Shown here: piece after piece, positions 35,063 to 48,055 of the stretch
Layout of the letters: each line of letters opens with the position of its first letter
Position numbering within the stretch: position 1 is the first letter of the stretch
The notes under the pieces: model-generated
What the model was told of the DNA's origin: nothing
The model's input: only the letters and a program-made list of their open reading frames with translations
Databases searched by the model: none
Position numbers and translations under genes: made by a program
From: Chrysoperla carnea
Lineage: Eukaryota; Arthropoda; Insecta; Neuroptera; Chrysopidae
Reading direction: 5' to 3'
DNA length: 64,000 bases
NCBI RefSeq assembly: GCF_905475395.1
Contig: NC_058337.1
Location: forward strand, 85,616,368-85,680,367

Positions 35063-38000
35063 ATGACTTCAATATCAGCTATTTTAATGTTGTTTATTTT
35101 CGATTTTTTTACTATAACAAAACGTAAGTATACTAATTTATTATTTTAAATTTTAGCTTACCTTCGTCATTGACTCGTTAAAGGTCATACAAACTTGCAG
35201 AAAAAGAGTTTTTTACTTCTTGTTAATCTATAATATAAAAATGAATCGTTGAATGTGTTGCCAAGAGCAAATCTCTAGAGCAGCTGAACCGATTTCGCTA
35301 ATTTTTTTTTATATTTCGCTAATTCCTTTTTTATAATATTCCATGAAGTACGAGGATGGTTCTTATGGAGAGAAAAATTTAAAACATTGTCAGAAAAAGT
35401 CTTAAAACAACACTTTTCTATATTCCCATACAGAAGATTCGTAATAATAATTAAAAGTCAATTTGAACTTATTTTTACCATAATGTAATTGTTGACTTAT
35501 TAACTTTGTTTTTTTATTTTACTAGAAAAAAAAAAGAATCGACTGTTAGGCGGTACGAAGTTCGCCGGGTCAGCTGTTTTGAATGAAAATAATGAAGCTG
35601 CACCCTAATCTATTTAATTAGTTTTCATATTTTAACACGCGCTCAAGATCAAATAAGAGTGGTGTTTCGGACAATTAAATGCATTGTAAACGATTTGCGT
35701 GATTAGAAAATAAATTTTCAGGTTTTTTTGTTCCTTTTTTTATTTCTGTTTTTGTTTCTTTTTTTTTATTGAAATTTGAATTAAATATCTTGTTAAAGTT
35801 TCTTAAGAAACATACACTAGGTAATATTTATATAAATATAATTATGACGATTTTTAAACGGACCTGTTTAAAGAAATGACCTTTGGCATAATAAGCATAG
35901 TAAATTTAATCATAAAACAAGTGAATTTTTTTAAAAATTTATCAAACATATAAAAAAAATTCGTATCGCAGGAGCTGCGTTAGCTAAGCGAATTCAAATA
36001 CTCCATTTTAATTTTTCAATATTTTTTTTTTTCGAAAACTAAGCGTCTAGAGAAAAAATCAATCTTTTATGCTGAAAACTGAAACTGAAAAATACACAAA
36101 GATTTGAAAAATTTCAAAATTTTGTACTTTGCGTACACCGCCTTAGCTCCCCCCATCCCTTGTTAATGGGATGATTTTTCTCATTAACGAACGTAACCTT
36201 TGAAATGCCAAAACCATTCTTGATACCAAGTTTAATTCAACTCGGACATAAATTGTGATCGCTAGAGAGGGTACAGTCACATATACTTATCGATACATAT
36301 GTATTATTATACATGCATATATGTATAAATTTTAACGATTGACATTTTGGACATTCATTAGGTAGGATCGATAAAAATTTGAAGAAATGTAAAACAATAA
36401 ATCATCAGTACAAAAGCAATAGCATCATTTCCTTGATCGATTACAATAATGGCATATAATTGTTTCTAAGATATATTGAGATAATTTATATTTTATTCAT
36501 TCCTGAAAATTTATCGCCTGAAAATTTTTTGATACATTATATTTAATTTGAAAAATGCAATTCCTTTAAATAAATAACAAAATAAATTTTTACAAAAACT
36601 TGTTTTTAAGATATATTGAGATAATTTATATTTTAATCATTCCTGGTTAATGAATGTTTAAATCATGCCTTTTCATTATTTTTGTAGAAAATGAATGTGA
36701 AGCTCCAAATGGAAGAATTGGGAGGTGTATATTAATCCAATACTGCCCTACGCTATACTCACTCTCAATGACAAAACCATTACCAAAAGAAGATCGTATT
36801 AGGTTAAAGAATGCTCTTTGTGGGAGTGAATTAACCTCTCCCAAAGTGTGTTGTGAGGATTTAGAACTTCCGATATTTAATGACAGATTCCCTCGTCCTA
36901 TCCACAGGGACGGTACATGTAAAACACAAAATAATAAAAATGGTATATGTATGGAACTTAGATCATGCAAAGCATTGAATCAAGTACTCAACTTAACAAC
37001 TACTAGTCAAAAACAACCGTCTTTTGAAAGCCGTCAACTGTTACGAAAATCTCAATGCGGTGTAATTGGAATAGAGCCATTAGTTTGCTGTCCACAAACT
37101 GCGACAGCTCTTACACCTCCTATGTTACACGTACCAAATATTGACACTGGTAATGAAATTACGCCAAGATCACCTTTATTAACTTATGATTCGGAATGTG
37201 GATTTTCCGAGCACGATGATAATAAAATTTTGAGTGGAGAAATAGCATCCATTCTGGATTTCCCATGGATGGCATTGTTGCAGTATGAAGGTGCGGCAGA
37301 ATTTGGTTGCAGTGGGGCTTTAATTAGTAAACGGTATGTGCTAACTGCAGCACACTGTGTTAAGGATACAAAGCTTGGAGATTTGTAAGTATAAATTTAA
37401 GACATCTCAATTTTTTAATTCAAATATATTTCTCTGATTAGAGTCACCAATATCCTCAACAATCACCATATTCTTTCGTCCTCGATTTTTTGAATCAATG
37501 TAATTAGTTTTGAATGAATTATCTTTTAGTATTGCTCAGAGTTGAAATGAATGAATATAGACACCAAGACAATAGGTATTGAGATGAACCGAGTTTCGTA
37601 AGAACACTACTTTTTTATAGGATATAAAATTTGCATAATTTTATTCGATTCCAAAATTTTACTGATGAAATATTAAATAAAAAAGTTGTTGTTTGACTAA
37701 GTGATAGAAATTAAAGGTTTTAGTAATGGCATAGATAAAATCAAAAACCAGTGTCATAGGCACATAATGCGTAAGACTATGGATACAATGCTTTTGACTA
37801 TCGCAAATATGCAAATATGACTTTAAAAGTAAAAATCTTCTAAAGAGCGATAATAACTTTGGTTTATATCTGTACGAATCCAATTTATTTCAAGATTTAT
37901 GTTAGTACTAGGAGTTATCCACCCGCTTTGCTGCATCCTCCTTGTCCTCACTTTTCCCCCGTTTCATAACATCGAACCATATTATTTTAATTATTTTGCT

Positions 38001-40824
38001 TGTAAAATCGAAGTAGCTCTATAAATTATAGCCTACTTGGTATTATTATTTATGAGCTATATTATTCGCCATGGGATTCCTGATTCTAGCGCTGTCTTTT
38101 GGTAGAAAATAGAAGCTGTCTACGACAAGTCAAATTTATGCATGGCTATGATTGAATTGTTTATTTATATTTTGATAATGAATGAAATAAAAACAAAAAA
38201 TTATTTAAGACAGCGCTAGAATCAGTTCCCATTGGCGAATATTCATATCATCAGTTTTTGCGTGAAAGAGTAACAAACATTCAGTCATCCAAACATCCTC
38301 ACAAACTTTTAAGATTATAATTTATTGATAGATTATTACAATAGTCACGTAGGTGGAGATTTTGTAACTTATCACACTTTTTTTAAGGAAACAAATTCGA
38401 TTGGGAGAACATAATGTGGCTAGTATTACTGATTGCCAATTAGGTATAGGGTGTAATGAACCTCCACAAGATATTGAGGTTGAAGAAATAATACCACATG
38501 CTGGTTGGTGGAAAGATGATTCAGAAGTTCAACATAATGATATTGCATTAGTTAGATTAAAACAAGAGGCCAATTTCACAAGTAAGTAGTATCTTTGAAA
38601 GTTGCATTTTCTGCCTTTGATAAAACATTACGAAACTAGTAAAATTATAATCGAATGAGTAGTTCCACAAAAAAATGGAATAAAATACGGCAATTTAGTC
38701 AATTCCAGTTTATTGTGGATAATTGGAACAAAAAGTCACTATCGGTTAAGAAAAACTATATCATAGCAAATTTTATAAAGGCCAGACAAAATTATGGTAA
38801 ATAATCATTTTCTAACTATTTTTCTATTTGAAGTAAGAGACACATTATAAAAAATACGTATTAGAGAGATTAAATTATCAAGATCACATACTGAAGGTCT
38901 GGAGGTCTGTGGTCAATAATCCCCATTCGGTAAACATTCAGAGCAGGGGAAAGAGGATGAGATAGGATTCGTCTTAATACAACTCATTTGAGCCGATTGG
39001 CAAAATATGAGGCATAAATCCAGTCTTGACCAGGGACAACTTCTCCTCTGTCTCCGTAAAGCTATGGAAGCGACAGACAATGATAGACATAGGAGTGATA
39101 TTTTTGATGAAAGTAGCCGGTTTCGAATATACAAATATACAAATCTGCTAACAATTTGAGACTTTTTGGATAGTTTTAGAAAAGATCAAGATATACAAAG
39201 AGTACTATCTCATGACTCAAAACCCTATCATGACCAAACAGAATTTCAAATTTCAAAAACCTTTTCATATTTTAACGTCATTATTCATTCATTTTTAGTC
39301 GAATCTATTCATATTTCAAAAAAATACCTTAACGAAAATGACTTTTAAGCCCACCAAAATTTCTCAGCGTTTTCCACCCTGGACTTTGGAAGTTTGAATT
39401 AAATATACTCATTTGATATATCCAGGGTATCAAAGCGAATTCAAAATTACAAATTCAGTGTTGTTAGCTGATTTTCTGGTTGTACAATCCTTTTTTAATC
39501 GAATAACATCTAATTGAGCGTTATAAAAACAGACATCCTATGATCAAATTAGATAATATTTAGTAACCATAAAGTGTTTTTGATTTTTTAGATTTCGTTA
39601 AACCGATTTGCTTACCAAACAAAGGCAGAGAAATACTTGGTGAAAACGAAGAAGGAAGAAACACCGTATTCGTTGCTGGTTGGGGTTTGATTGACACTGG
39701 TAATTATTTTATCTACGCCCGTGAGAAAAGAGGTACTTTTCTCACTGAGTATGTGTTGGAAAAATAGTTCATTACCTCCCTAGTGTGATAATAAATGCAT
39801 TTCCGCACTAGGGCACAAATGATTTTTTGAAAACAGCGTATGTAGTACCCTTTGTTTATTACAGTCAATTTTTTAAAGCTCAGAAAATATAATTAACGAT
39901 CTTTCAATTGATTGATATTCAATGAATCCAAAATCTAATAAAAATAAGATTTTTGTAAGATTTTACAATGGGATCTTTTCCTATTAAAAGTGTTTTCTCA
40001 GTACTTGATAATTTAATAAATACATAGTACAAAAATAATTCATAAAAATAAGATTTTTGTAAGATTTTACAATGGGATCTTTTCCTATTAAAAGTGTTTT
40101 CTCAGTACTTGATAATTTAATAAATACATAGTACAAAAATAATTCATAAAAATAAGATTTTTGTAAGATTTTACAATGGGCTCTTTTCCTATTAAAAGTG
40201 TTATTTTCTCAGTACTTGATAATTTGATAAATACATAGTACAAAAATATTCATATTTTCGAATTTCCTGAAAAATAAATTGATTTGGATGCACAAAATTC
40301 CGATTTTCTTTCAAAGCTTTCAAAACTAAAACTTATTCAAGTTTAAAAATACTTACAAAGACAATCAAATATTTATAAAAATGTATGTGTGTAAGCGTTT
40401 TCGTAGTTCCGTACTTGGAAAGTTATAACAGCGTGAGTGAGCAAGTTTTGGCGCATAAAAAATTGTCTTAAATGATTGAATTTGGCCCATTTTTTTTTCA
40501 GAGCATGTCAGTAGCGTAAAATTGAAATTAGAAATTCTTGTAAAACCACTTTCACATTGTGAACATTCATACCATCGAATACTAGATAATCAAACGCAAT
40601 TTTGTGCGGGTGGTCAAGAAAAAAAAGACACATGTAAAGGTGATAGTGGTGGTCCAGCAATGAGTTATATTTATATTTCTGATGAAAAACATGATCAACC
40701 TAAATGGTTTTGTACTGGTATTGTATCATTTGGTCCAATTCCGTGTGGACAACATGGTGTACCTGGAGTGTATACAAAAACAAATGCATATATTGATTGG
40801 ATTTTATCAAATATGCGACCTTAA
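35063..40824 (+). CDS. Dual-clip-domain serine protease, trypsin-like (gene 3 of tandem array)
   Basis: Exons 35063-35123, 36688-37384, 38388-38581, 39592-39699, 40502-40824; GT-AG introns; exactly 460 aa. The signal peptide (1-20) is hydrophobic but has an Asp inside its core. Clip 1 is about 24-76 and clip 2 about 98-155; clip 2 has a five-residue insertion between Cys3 and Cys4 relative to gene 2. The activation site is His-Asp-Asp-Asn-Lys200|Ile-Leu-Ser-Gly, with Cys191 upstream as the tether. The triad is His243, Asp304 and Ser402, with specificity Asp396. Oddities: Ser replaces the first Gly of the usual I-x-G-G N-terminus, and the normally CGG stretch before the His exon end reads Cys228-Ser-Gly. 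The last exon is very close to that of gene 2 at the DNA level. AATAAA at 40936-40941 is a plausible polyadenylation signal. It is intact and probably functional, though these substitutions could affect zymogen activation. Confidence 0.95.
35222..35577 (+). mobile_element. Helitron-like element relic (intron 1 of gene 3)
   Basis: ATAAAAATGAATCGTTGAATG TGTTGCC...CAGCTGAACCGATTTCGCTAAT at the head, CGAGGATGGTTCTTATGGAG inside, and a tail CGGTACGAAGTTCGCCGGGTCAGCT resembling Helitron-type termini. The final CTAGT is not intact. Confidence 0.5.
38053..38250. mobile_element. MITE-like element (intron 2 of gene 3)
   Basis: Inverted ends of about 45 bases share ATTCGCC(A)ATGGGA and TGATTCTAGCGCTGTCTT. 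The arms lie at 38053-38098 and 38207-38250, with an A/T-rich centre. No coding. Confidence 0.75.
39938..40250 (+). repeat. Tandem repeat, 104 bp x 3 (intron 4 of gene 3)
   Basis: Three units start at about 39941, 40045 and 40149 with near-perfect identity (AAAATAAGATTTTTGTAAGA ... TACATAGTACAAAAATAATTC). The third has a 3-base insertion (GTGTTATTTTC) and single changes. The high identity indicates recent expansion. Confidence 0.95.
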
Positions 40825-40935
40825 TTAAAAGTTACAAAGACTTTCAATTTTTTTATTGCTAGACGGCAAAGTTCCTTTTTTGTAAAATGCTGGATCAAAT
40901 CATTTTCCTATTTGTTATTCAATTTCATAAATAAT

Positions 40936-40941
40936 AATAAA
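40936..40941 (+). promoter_or_regulatory. Polyadenylation signal candidate of gene 3
   Basis: A canonical AATAAA begins 112 bases after the stop codon of gene 3, within an A/T-rich 3' flank. Its placement fits a short insect 3' UTR. Confidence 0.4.
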
Positions 40942-43900
40942 AAGCATATATAATCAATTTTTGAGATTGTAAAGCAATTACTAATTTTCAAGAAAACGGA
41001 GCCCTTTTTCAACAATTCGATATGACATATCCACATCGGAAGTTTCAAAATAAATGAATAAATACTATCAAACAAACATAGTATAGTCCATTATATAGGA
41101 TAATTATAAAGTAATCGAATTCAAAAAAGCACAAAAATAATTTAAAAATTCATAATTCTATCAACAATTTCCTTTTTGATAGAACAATTTCCATGTTGTT
41201 CCAAAATGAAATTCCTCATAAGGAAATTATTGCAGTATTTATTTTAAAATTAGGTTTTTTTGAATTATTTGTGCATTTAGTTTTTGCTAGTCGGTTCTAT
41301 TTTTTTATATAAATTTTTATCTCGTAGTGTTGTGACTTAAAAAAATTTGTAATTTAATATCTTGATGAGACTTAATGACCAATAAAATTTATATCTCGAA
41401 ATAACTGATTCTCTTCTCCTTAGGGATGAAAATTTTTGTACCAATTTACCTACATGAGACCATCCTGAAATATACCTTATCATCGCATATTTCAATTAAT
41501 GTATGTATACTTAAGCTTCCAAAATTTACTAAAGTTAAAAAAACTGTTACAGGGTTGAATGTGTACACCCACAAATGATGTCAAATTGATAACCTTCTTC
41601 TTTTTCGTTAGTCTCAATTGATAACATTTAATTAGAGGTCCACAAATATCAAATAATAATATCAAATGAGGGAAAAATATGACCTTGATGATCGAGCTCT
41701 ATTTTTTCTTACCGTTTCCATACATTTTCTTTGTAAATTCAAAGAGGGTTTATCTTAGGTGGGTTAGGATAAAAAGAAATATGAATAATTAAAAAATATA
41801 AAACATCTAGAATTGCTTTGGAAAAAAAATAACAAGCAATACAATTTATGATAATAGTTAGTTGCAAATTTAAATACCACAATCGCACAATAGAAAGTTC
41901 TAAATTTTTTTTTTAATTAGGTTAATGTTTGAATAGCAACAGCAACAAATGAACATACCTACCCACTTATTTTTTGAATATAACCGACTTCTAAAAAGGA
42001 GAAAAATAATCATGGTATAAACAGTTAAGGTTATGTTCGGTATCTTGAAGTGTCATTAAAAAGCTTCTAGACTAGGATATTTCTGATACTTTTTAATTTG
42101 ATCCCAAAATTTTGAGGGGAGGGAATCTACAAAGTCCTGAAAATGAGACGGGGAGGGAAAATTCAAGGAAAACTTTAAATAGCATCGACAAAACTCCGGT
42201 AAAAATTCACACGATAATTTATTGTAGGTAGATTTACGAGGTAAATGAAAAAAACGAAAAAAAGAGTGCCGCAGAAACTTGGTTAAATTTAGAGATTCAT
42301 TATTTTCATATCACCAAAACTGGTGGGCTCTATGAACATATTTTTCAATGAAAATACCATCACCAACCCAAAACCCTACTCTCGCGTAGCCCAGAATTGA
42401 TAAAATTCCAAAAAGGCATACACTTCTTATTTTCTATATTTTTAGTAAAATGATATTGGTCAAATTTTCTTCTTCCAAAGGCCGACACGAACAAAGTATG
42501 CATGGATTTTTAGCTTATGAAAAATTATGCAACTGGTACGAATCCCATCTTTATGGATAGCGAGATTTCGGAAATATTTACAAAAATTACTGGGAAATAA
42601 AAACAATATTCAAAAGATGTCCTAAGCATTCAATAATGATTTCAAAAAAATTAAATTGACGAGGAATTTTGGATATAGTATTTTTAAATATTAGAGAACT
42701 ATCGATACCCACGTTTACATCTACGTCCATGAAGTTTGTAGGTACCATTAATAATTAACATCATCATATACTATTAGTCGCACTCCTGATGTATGTACCT
42801 GTAATCACTCTCACAGATTGCATCAGCCCCCTTAAATATGTAATTTTCAACATTTACTTTAAGGACGAGCTTCATAAAATTTATGTGAATGAAACATTGA
42901 AAACCTTACAAGTTTCAATTAGATAGAAGTATCCTTTTCTCTGACGCCTAGTAAAACCTTCAAGTTGTATTTTTATTGCTACGGAGTGAATACGACTTCT
43001 TTTTCTCACTTTTAAACTCTACGCTAACCTAACAATGCTATCTGATCACTAAATAAAAAATAATTATAAATGTTACTGTGATCTATATTCTCGTTTCCGT
43101 GGAACAACACGTTCTTGATGCAAGGTCAAGAACATCTTGGTGTTTCTTTTCAAATTTAACTTTCTCAACTTTTTATGTTATAGTTAAAACCAAAATATGG
43201 CTTTACAAAATACCCGGCAATAAATAATGATTGTATACATAAATGAATAGTAAAAGTTTATACTTTGAAACCCTTAAAATTTATCCTTTATTGAAAAAAT
43301 TGCACATGAATAATCATTTCCTTCGTGGCTTGCCTTTTAGTATTTAAACTCTGTCTTCAATATAACTGTTATGCCCTGCAAATGGTATCAACTCTTGGTA
43401 CACCATCTTTCCCCAAATTTAGTTCCTTTTACTTGAAGTTGGTTTTTTATATAACTTTTTTTAAATAATACAGTTAAATAAATACATATTATATGTTAGC
43501 CCTTGATGTATGTGTTATAATATACACAATTTAATTAAATATCCGATGTGAGATATTGAGCGATAGTCACTGCTTAAAAATGTGTCAAGAACTATAAAAG
43601 TTTTTAAGCATGCCTGTTAACTTTGTTCCACTGGAACCACGACTCACTTTTAAAATCATAAACTTTTATATCTTTCTGGATATATAATTCTCTGTGCTCA
43701 ATTGTAATAAACCGTATTTGGAAATGAAACCGCTGTTGGCAAGAAAAAGAATCGTATGTTTTTAAGAATCGCATAGTTAAAAATTATTACTAAGATTAAA
43801 AAGTAAAAAGAATTGTATAAAAAATACATCTTAATGTACCACGCTTTATAAAAGGGTTAAAAAGTATAGGTACAATAATTAAATTATTATAATTGAAATA

Positions 43901-46900
43901 TAAAATTAAAGGTTTAAAATCATGTTCTTGTTGCATTCTTGTTACAGTATCTGACCCACGCTTTTCAACATTAAATTTCACGTTTATATTTTGCAGTTCG
44001 TTTTGAAAACGAGGTATATTATGAAATAATTTTTACTTTCTACTTGTTAGTATTTCAAAAGAAATTATGTTCTTATATTTCAAAAAGTTCAAAATTTCAA
44101 GCCTCTAGACTCTACACAATTTAACTACACAATTTGACCCAAACAGTTATTTCATGAAAGCGAGAAAGCGAAAAAACCAAGGAAATACAAAAAAATATTT
44201 CTATTTCCTTAAAGAGGGTTTATGAAAATATACTGTTATTTTTACTTTGCATTTTTACAATAAAATTATAAAGAGTGATTTTTGAATGTAGCCGCCAAAT
44301 TTAGTTTTTCCCCGGGGCATTTTTAGCTCTACTTTTGGTCATGAATACATCCGATCGTTTTTCTAAAACTACCAATAGAGTCGTAAATTCAATGGATAAA
44401 AGATAAGTTTCAACGGGTTGTTTTATAAAGCTTTATCGAACATTACAAGAAGCTTCTTTTTTATTAATAATAACAACTAACTCTGTGTAACATAATATTT
44501 TTTCTATATAAATAATATTGTATTCAACACTCTAATTAACCGCGCGTTGCTCTGTTAAAAGAGAACAAAATTATGTGATCTATGCTATAACATGTATACT
44601 TCTAAAATACAATATTTTTCTTCCTACCATTAAAAAAATTATCCTGGTTATACTAACCCTAGTTTTATCCATTTGTATATCAAATAAAAAAATGAGTTAA
44701 GTGTGAGAAAAAACGATATCTGTGTAGGCTTTTAAACTCGTTGCATACACGGTATGTTCATGGGCAGATAAATGTTCGCTCTATTATACTAAAATTTCAT
44801 ACTTTATGGTATTCCCAACCAGATCCAACCATGCTGCTTATATTTCGATTTATTTTTATTTAAAAAAACCAAAAATTTTGAATTTTAAATTTAATTAATG
44901 TTTAGGAAAACATTTTATTACAATCTAATCAAAAAATTTTTTCATGTTCACATCTAGTCTAAAGTAACTATCATACCATATTATTTCTTTTTACCGTGAT
45001 TGCACAGTGATTTTTTGTCCATGTTATAAGGGTCTAAATAATGTGTTTTACAAATTTATGAAGTAAAGTACATCCTTAGTAAGGGAAAAGCCATTACAAT
45101 CTAAAACTTTGGAAAAGTAATTTTTGTAAATTTCTCATTTCGTCTTCTTTTATACCAAAAACGGAACGAAAATTTCTTTCGAAAGATAAACATACTTATA
45201 ACTTTTACTGTATCTGAAACGCTCTCAAATTACACGATAGAGATGGATTCAGTCTGTTTATCAGTCATCAACTTTCAAGTTGTAATCACCTTGACACCTA
45301 GTATCAAAATCGGAATAAAATTGACTATTGGTTTTTAATAGAAACAGGTAGCTATCGTAAATAGCAGGCATTTTTATGGTTTCAAGATCAAGTACAAAGA
45401 ATTCATTTATCGACTTATAAATTTTAATTTTTCCGTCTGATTACACAAGATGGCCCAAGTTATAACAACTGAACATCGTGTGGTAGAAATGGTAGAAATG
45501 ACGTTAAAATAATAACAAGTTCTTAATACACCTGTAATCATGAAAGTGTATTTTTCTAGATCATAGGGCGTAGAAATTTTAGAAAGAAAAATATTATTGT
45601 GAATATTGCCAAAGTAGCTGCTTAGAAAAATTAAAAATTTGGCACACTATGTCCCAAGCATGGGGCATTGTATAACGTTATTGTACTATCAATCAGGCCA
45701 GTGGCGCTAGAGATTTTTTCTTGAAACAGAGTGATTGTATATCTATATATTTACCCTTGTTTTTTGCAATATCCTTACCAAATTTATACTCTGTATCTAG
45801 AAAAGGACGCTTTCTTGGCTATAAGTGTACCTATTGAGAAATTATCATTATTTTAACGTTATCTACCATTTGATGAAGTCCTGATGTTGCCGTATGTCAA
45901 GATATACGGCATAGTAAATTTTAGTAAGAGATTTTCGAACCAACCATGGACCTCTTAGTTTAGAAAATTCCGACGTATTATGTGATAAGAGTTGCGAGTT
46001 ATTTGTTAATTCTTGAAAAAATTTGCTTTCGTACTTTTTCGAGAGGACAGTTGGATCGATTCAGTCTGTGGGTATTCAATACCACAAAAAGTCTAACTAA
46101 TCGTATGCTGACTGAATTGTAAGTGGGCTGTTTAAAGGTTCATTATTTTTTTGTACAAAACCGGGATGATTATGTTTAAAAATCCTTTGTAAATATTTTA
46201 TATAATTTCAACATTGAGTGATTTTATATACTAACTGTTCACCGATGCCTATGTAGGTACGTAGATGATACATTTCTCTTTGTGTAATAAAATGATTGAA
46301 ATAAAACTACAGGATGGGCTACAAAAAATCAAATTATGCCGTAAGTATCAATAGGAAAATATTCAGAGATAAAATTGGATATATTAGCTTTACAATTTGG
46401 CTTTACCAATGAATATGCTTGAATATGCTTTTACTTTCTATCACCAGACTACGTAATTGGCTTAAATCATTAACTTGAAAATTTACGGTATTTAACAAAG
46501 GTTGGGTTAATACCATCTTTTATCTTCAAACTGCCTACTCCCAAGAACTATTTATTATAAATTTGACAACATAATATTAAGTTATTTGCACTTTAAATCA
46601 AATATCAAAACCTTTGATATTAATTAGGTTCTTACATGAAATACAATATATCTAAATCATTTAGGTATGATGAAATAGCTATAGATTGTAATACCTGTTG
46701 CTGGCCTTTATTTTATCAAACTTCATCACTCATCCAATATTGTAGCCGCAGAAACAAAGCAATAAGCTCGAATAATTTGAACAGTAAGTTGGATTTGAAT
46801 GTGGTTTTCGGCATTCGTTAGAGTGTCAGGAAATTATGTGACCTAAGCTGATTTATAAGAAATTAAAATTATACAATAAATATAATGCATTTTAAGTTAA

Positions 46901-48055
46901 TAATATGCATTTTAAGTTAACCGTAAATATACAAAATTCACAATTCGGTTAAAAGTGATGAAAATGATTCCAACTGAACACGAACATCGTGTCAGAATTG
47001 AGCTCCGAAGTACCTGGTGCCCGGGGTAAACGCTTTCCCCGTCAGCTCTTAGAGTTTTCTGGAAATTCGTTATATAATCGGTCAAAACTCGTTACTCGGA
47101 GTTTTTTGAGGTCGATAAGCACGAATATCGAGACAGAATTTATTTCTGAGGTACCTGGTGCACAGGTTATCTCGGATACCCTCGCTTCACAGATTTTCCT
47201 GATTATAATCATACTCATTGTGATAGAAGTATGTTGATACTAGTTAAAATAAATTTAATCATATAGATTATTTCGCTACTATAATATTTTCACTGCCAAA
47301 CATCATTCAATAATCACGTAATCAAACTGTTTTAATTAGCTAGTAAATTAAAAAATAAATTTATATAAAATTAGGCAGAGATTAAGATTTGGAAAATTAT
47401 AGAATATTCAACGCGCGAAATATTTGACGCATGTACATAACGTGTGAGCAAATCTCCCCCGATAGAAGTACCGACGGGTTAATACATCTGCAAACAAAAT
47501 AGCCTAATCAATTTAATTTTATTAGCACGTTTTTCCTTATATTCACATGTATTTTCTCTTAACCTCCTGCAAATACCTTTTAAGTTAACACTCTGTATGA
47601 CATAAAATATGCCTGTTATAACAACTGGACAAATTAACTGATGCTTTGGTTTTTTATGCCAAAAAGTTCATTTATTAACATTCATTTTGTTATACATACC
47701 TTGTTACAAAAAACCACAAATGTGGAATTAAATTTAACTAAATCGCATTTTCAATATGGAGGAATAAAATATTGATAGGAGATATACTCTATTTAGGAGA
47801 TATAAACTAGATAGATACTGGACCGATATCGATTTTATCGACAAGTACTGATAAATCTATAATCCGACATTTCTAAAAAAACAAAAAAAAACAAAAACAG
47901 ATTCCATCCCAAATTAGATTCTGAAAGAAAAAAAATTGTGGGCACTAGAGCACCTACAGAGGCACATTTTCATATAGACACTACCTACCCGACCACTCGT
48001 TTGTGTGGCTTAGTTATTGTTTAAAATAATATTAAATTCATACCTTGTGAATTTT
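40942..48055. other. Intergenic, no gene recognised
   Basis: There are no exon-like frames with splice sites. Content is A/T-rich unique DNA plus the satellite-like repeat at 46975-47200. Short frames (e.g. 43796-43981, 46636-46821) have no recognisable product. Confidence 0.5.
46975..47200 (+). repeat. Satellite-like repeat, about 141 bp x 1.5
   Basis: CACGAACATCGTGTCAGAAT...CCGAAGTACCTGGTGCCC recurs about 141 bases later as CACGAATATCGAGACAGAAT...CTGAGGTACCTGGTGCAC. It is GC-richer than its surroundings. The 82-aa frame across it follows the repeat and is not a gene. Confidence 0.7.

Noticed and set aside
46989-47237. 82-aa frame with a hydrophobic tail
   Set aside because: It follows a satellite-like repeat and has no splice context or homology I can see.
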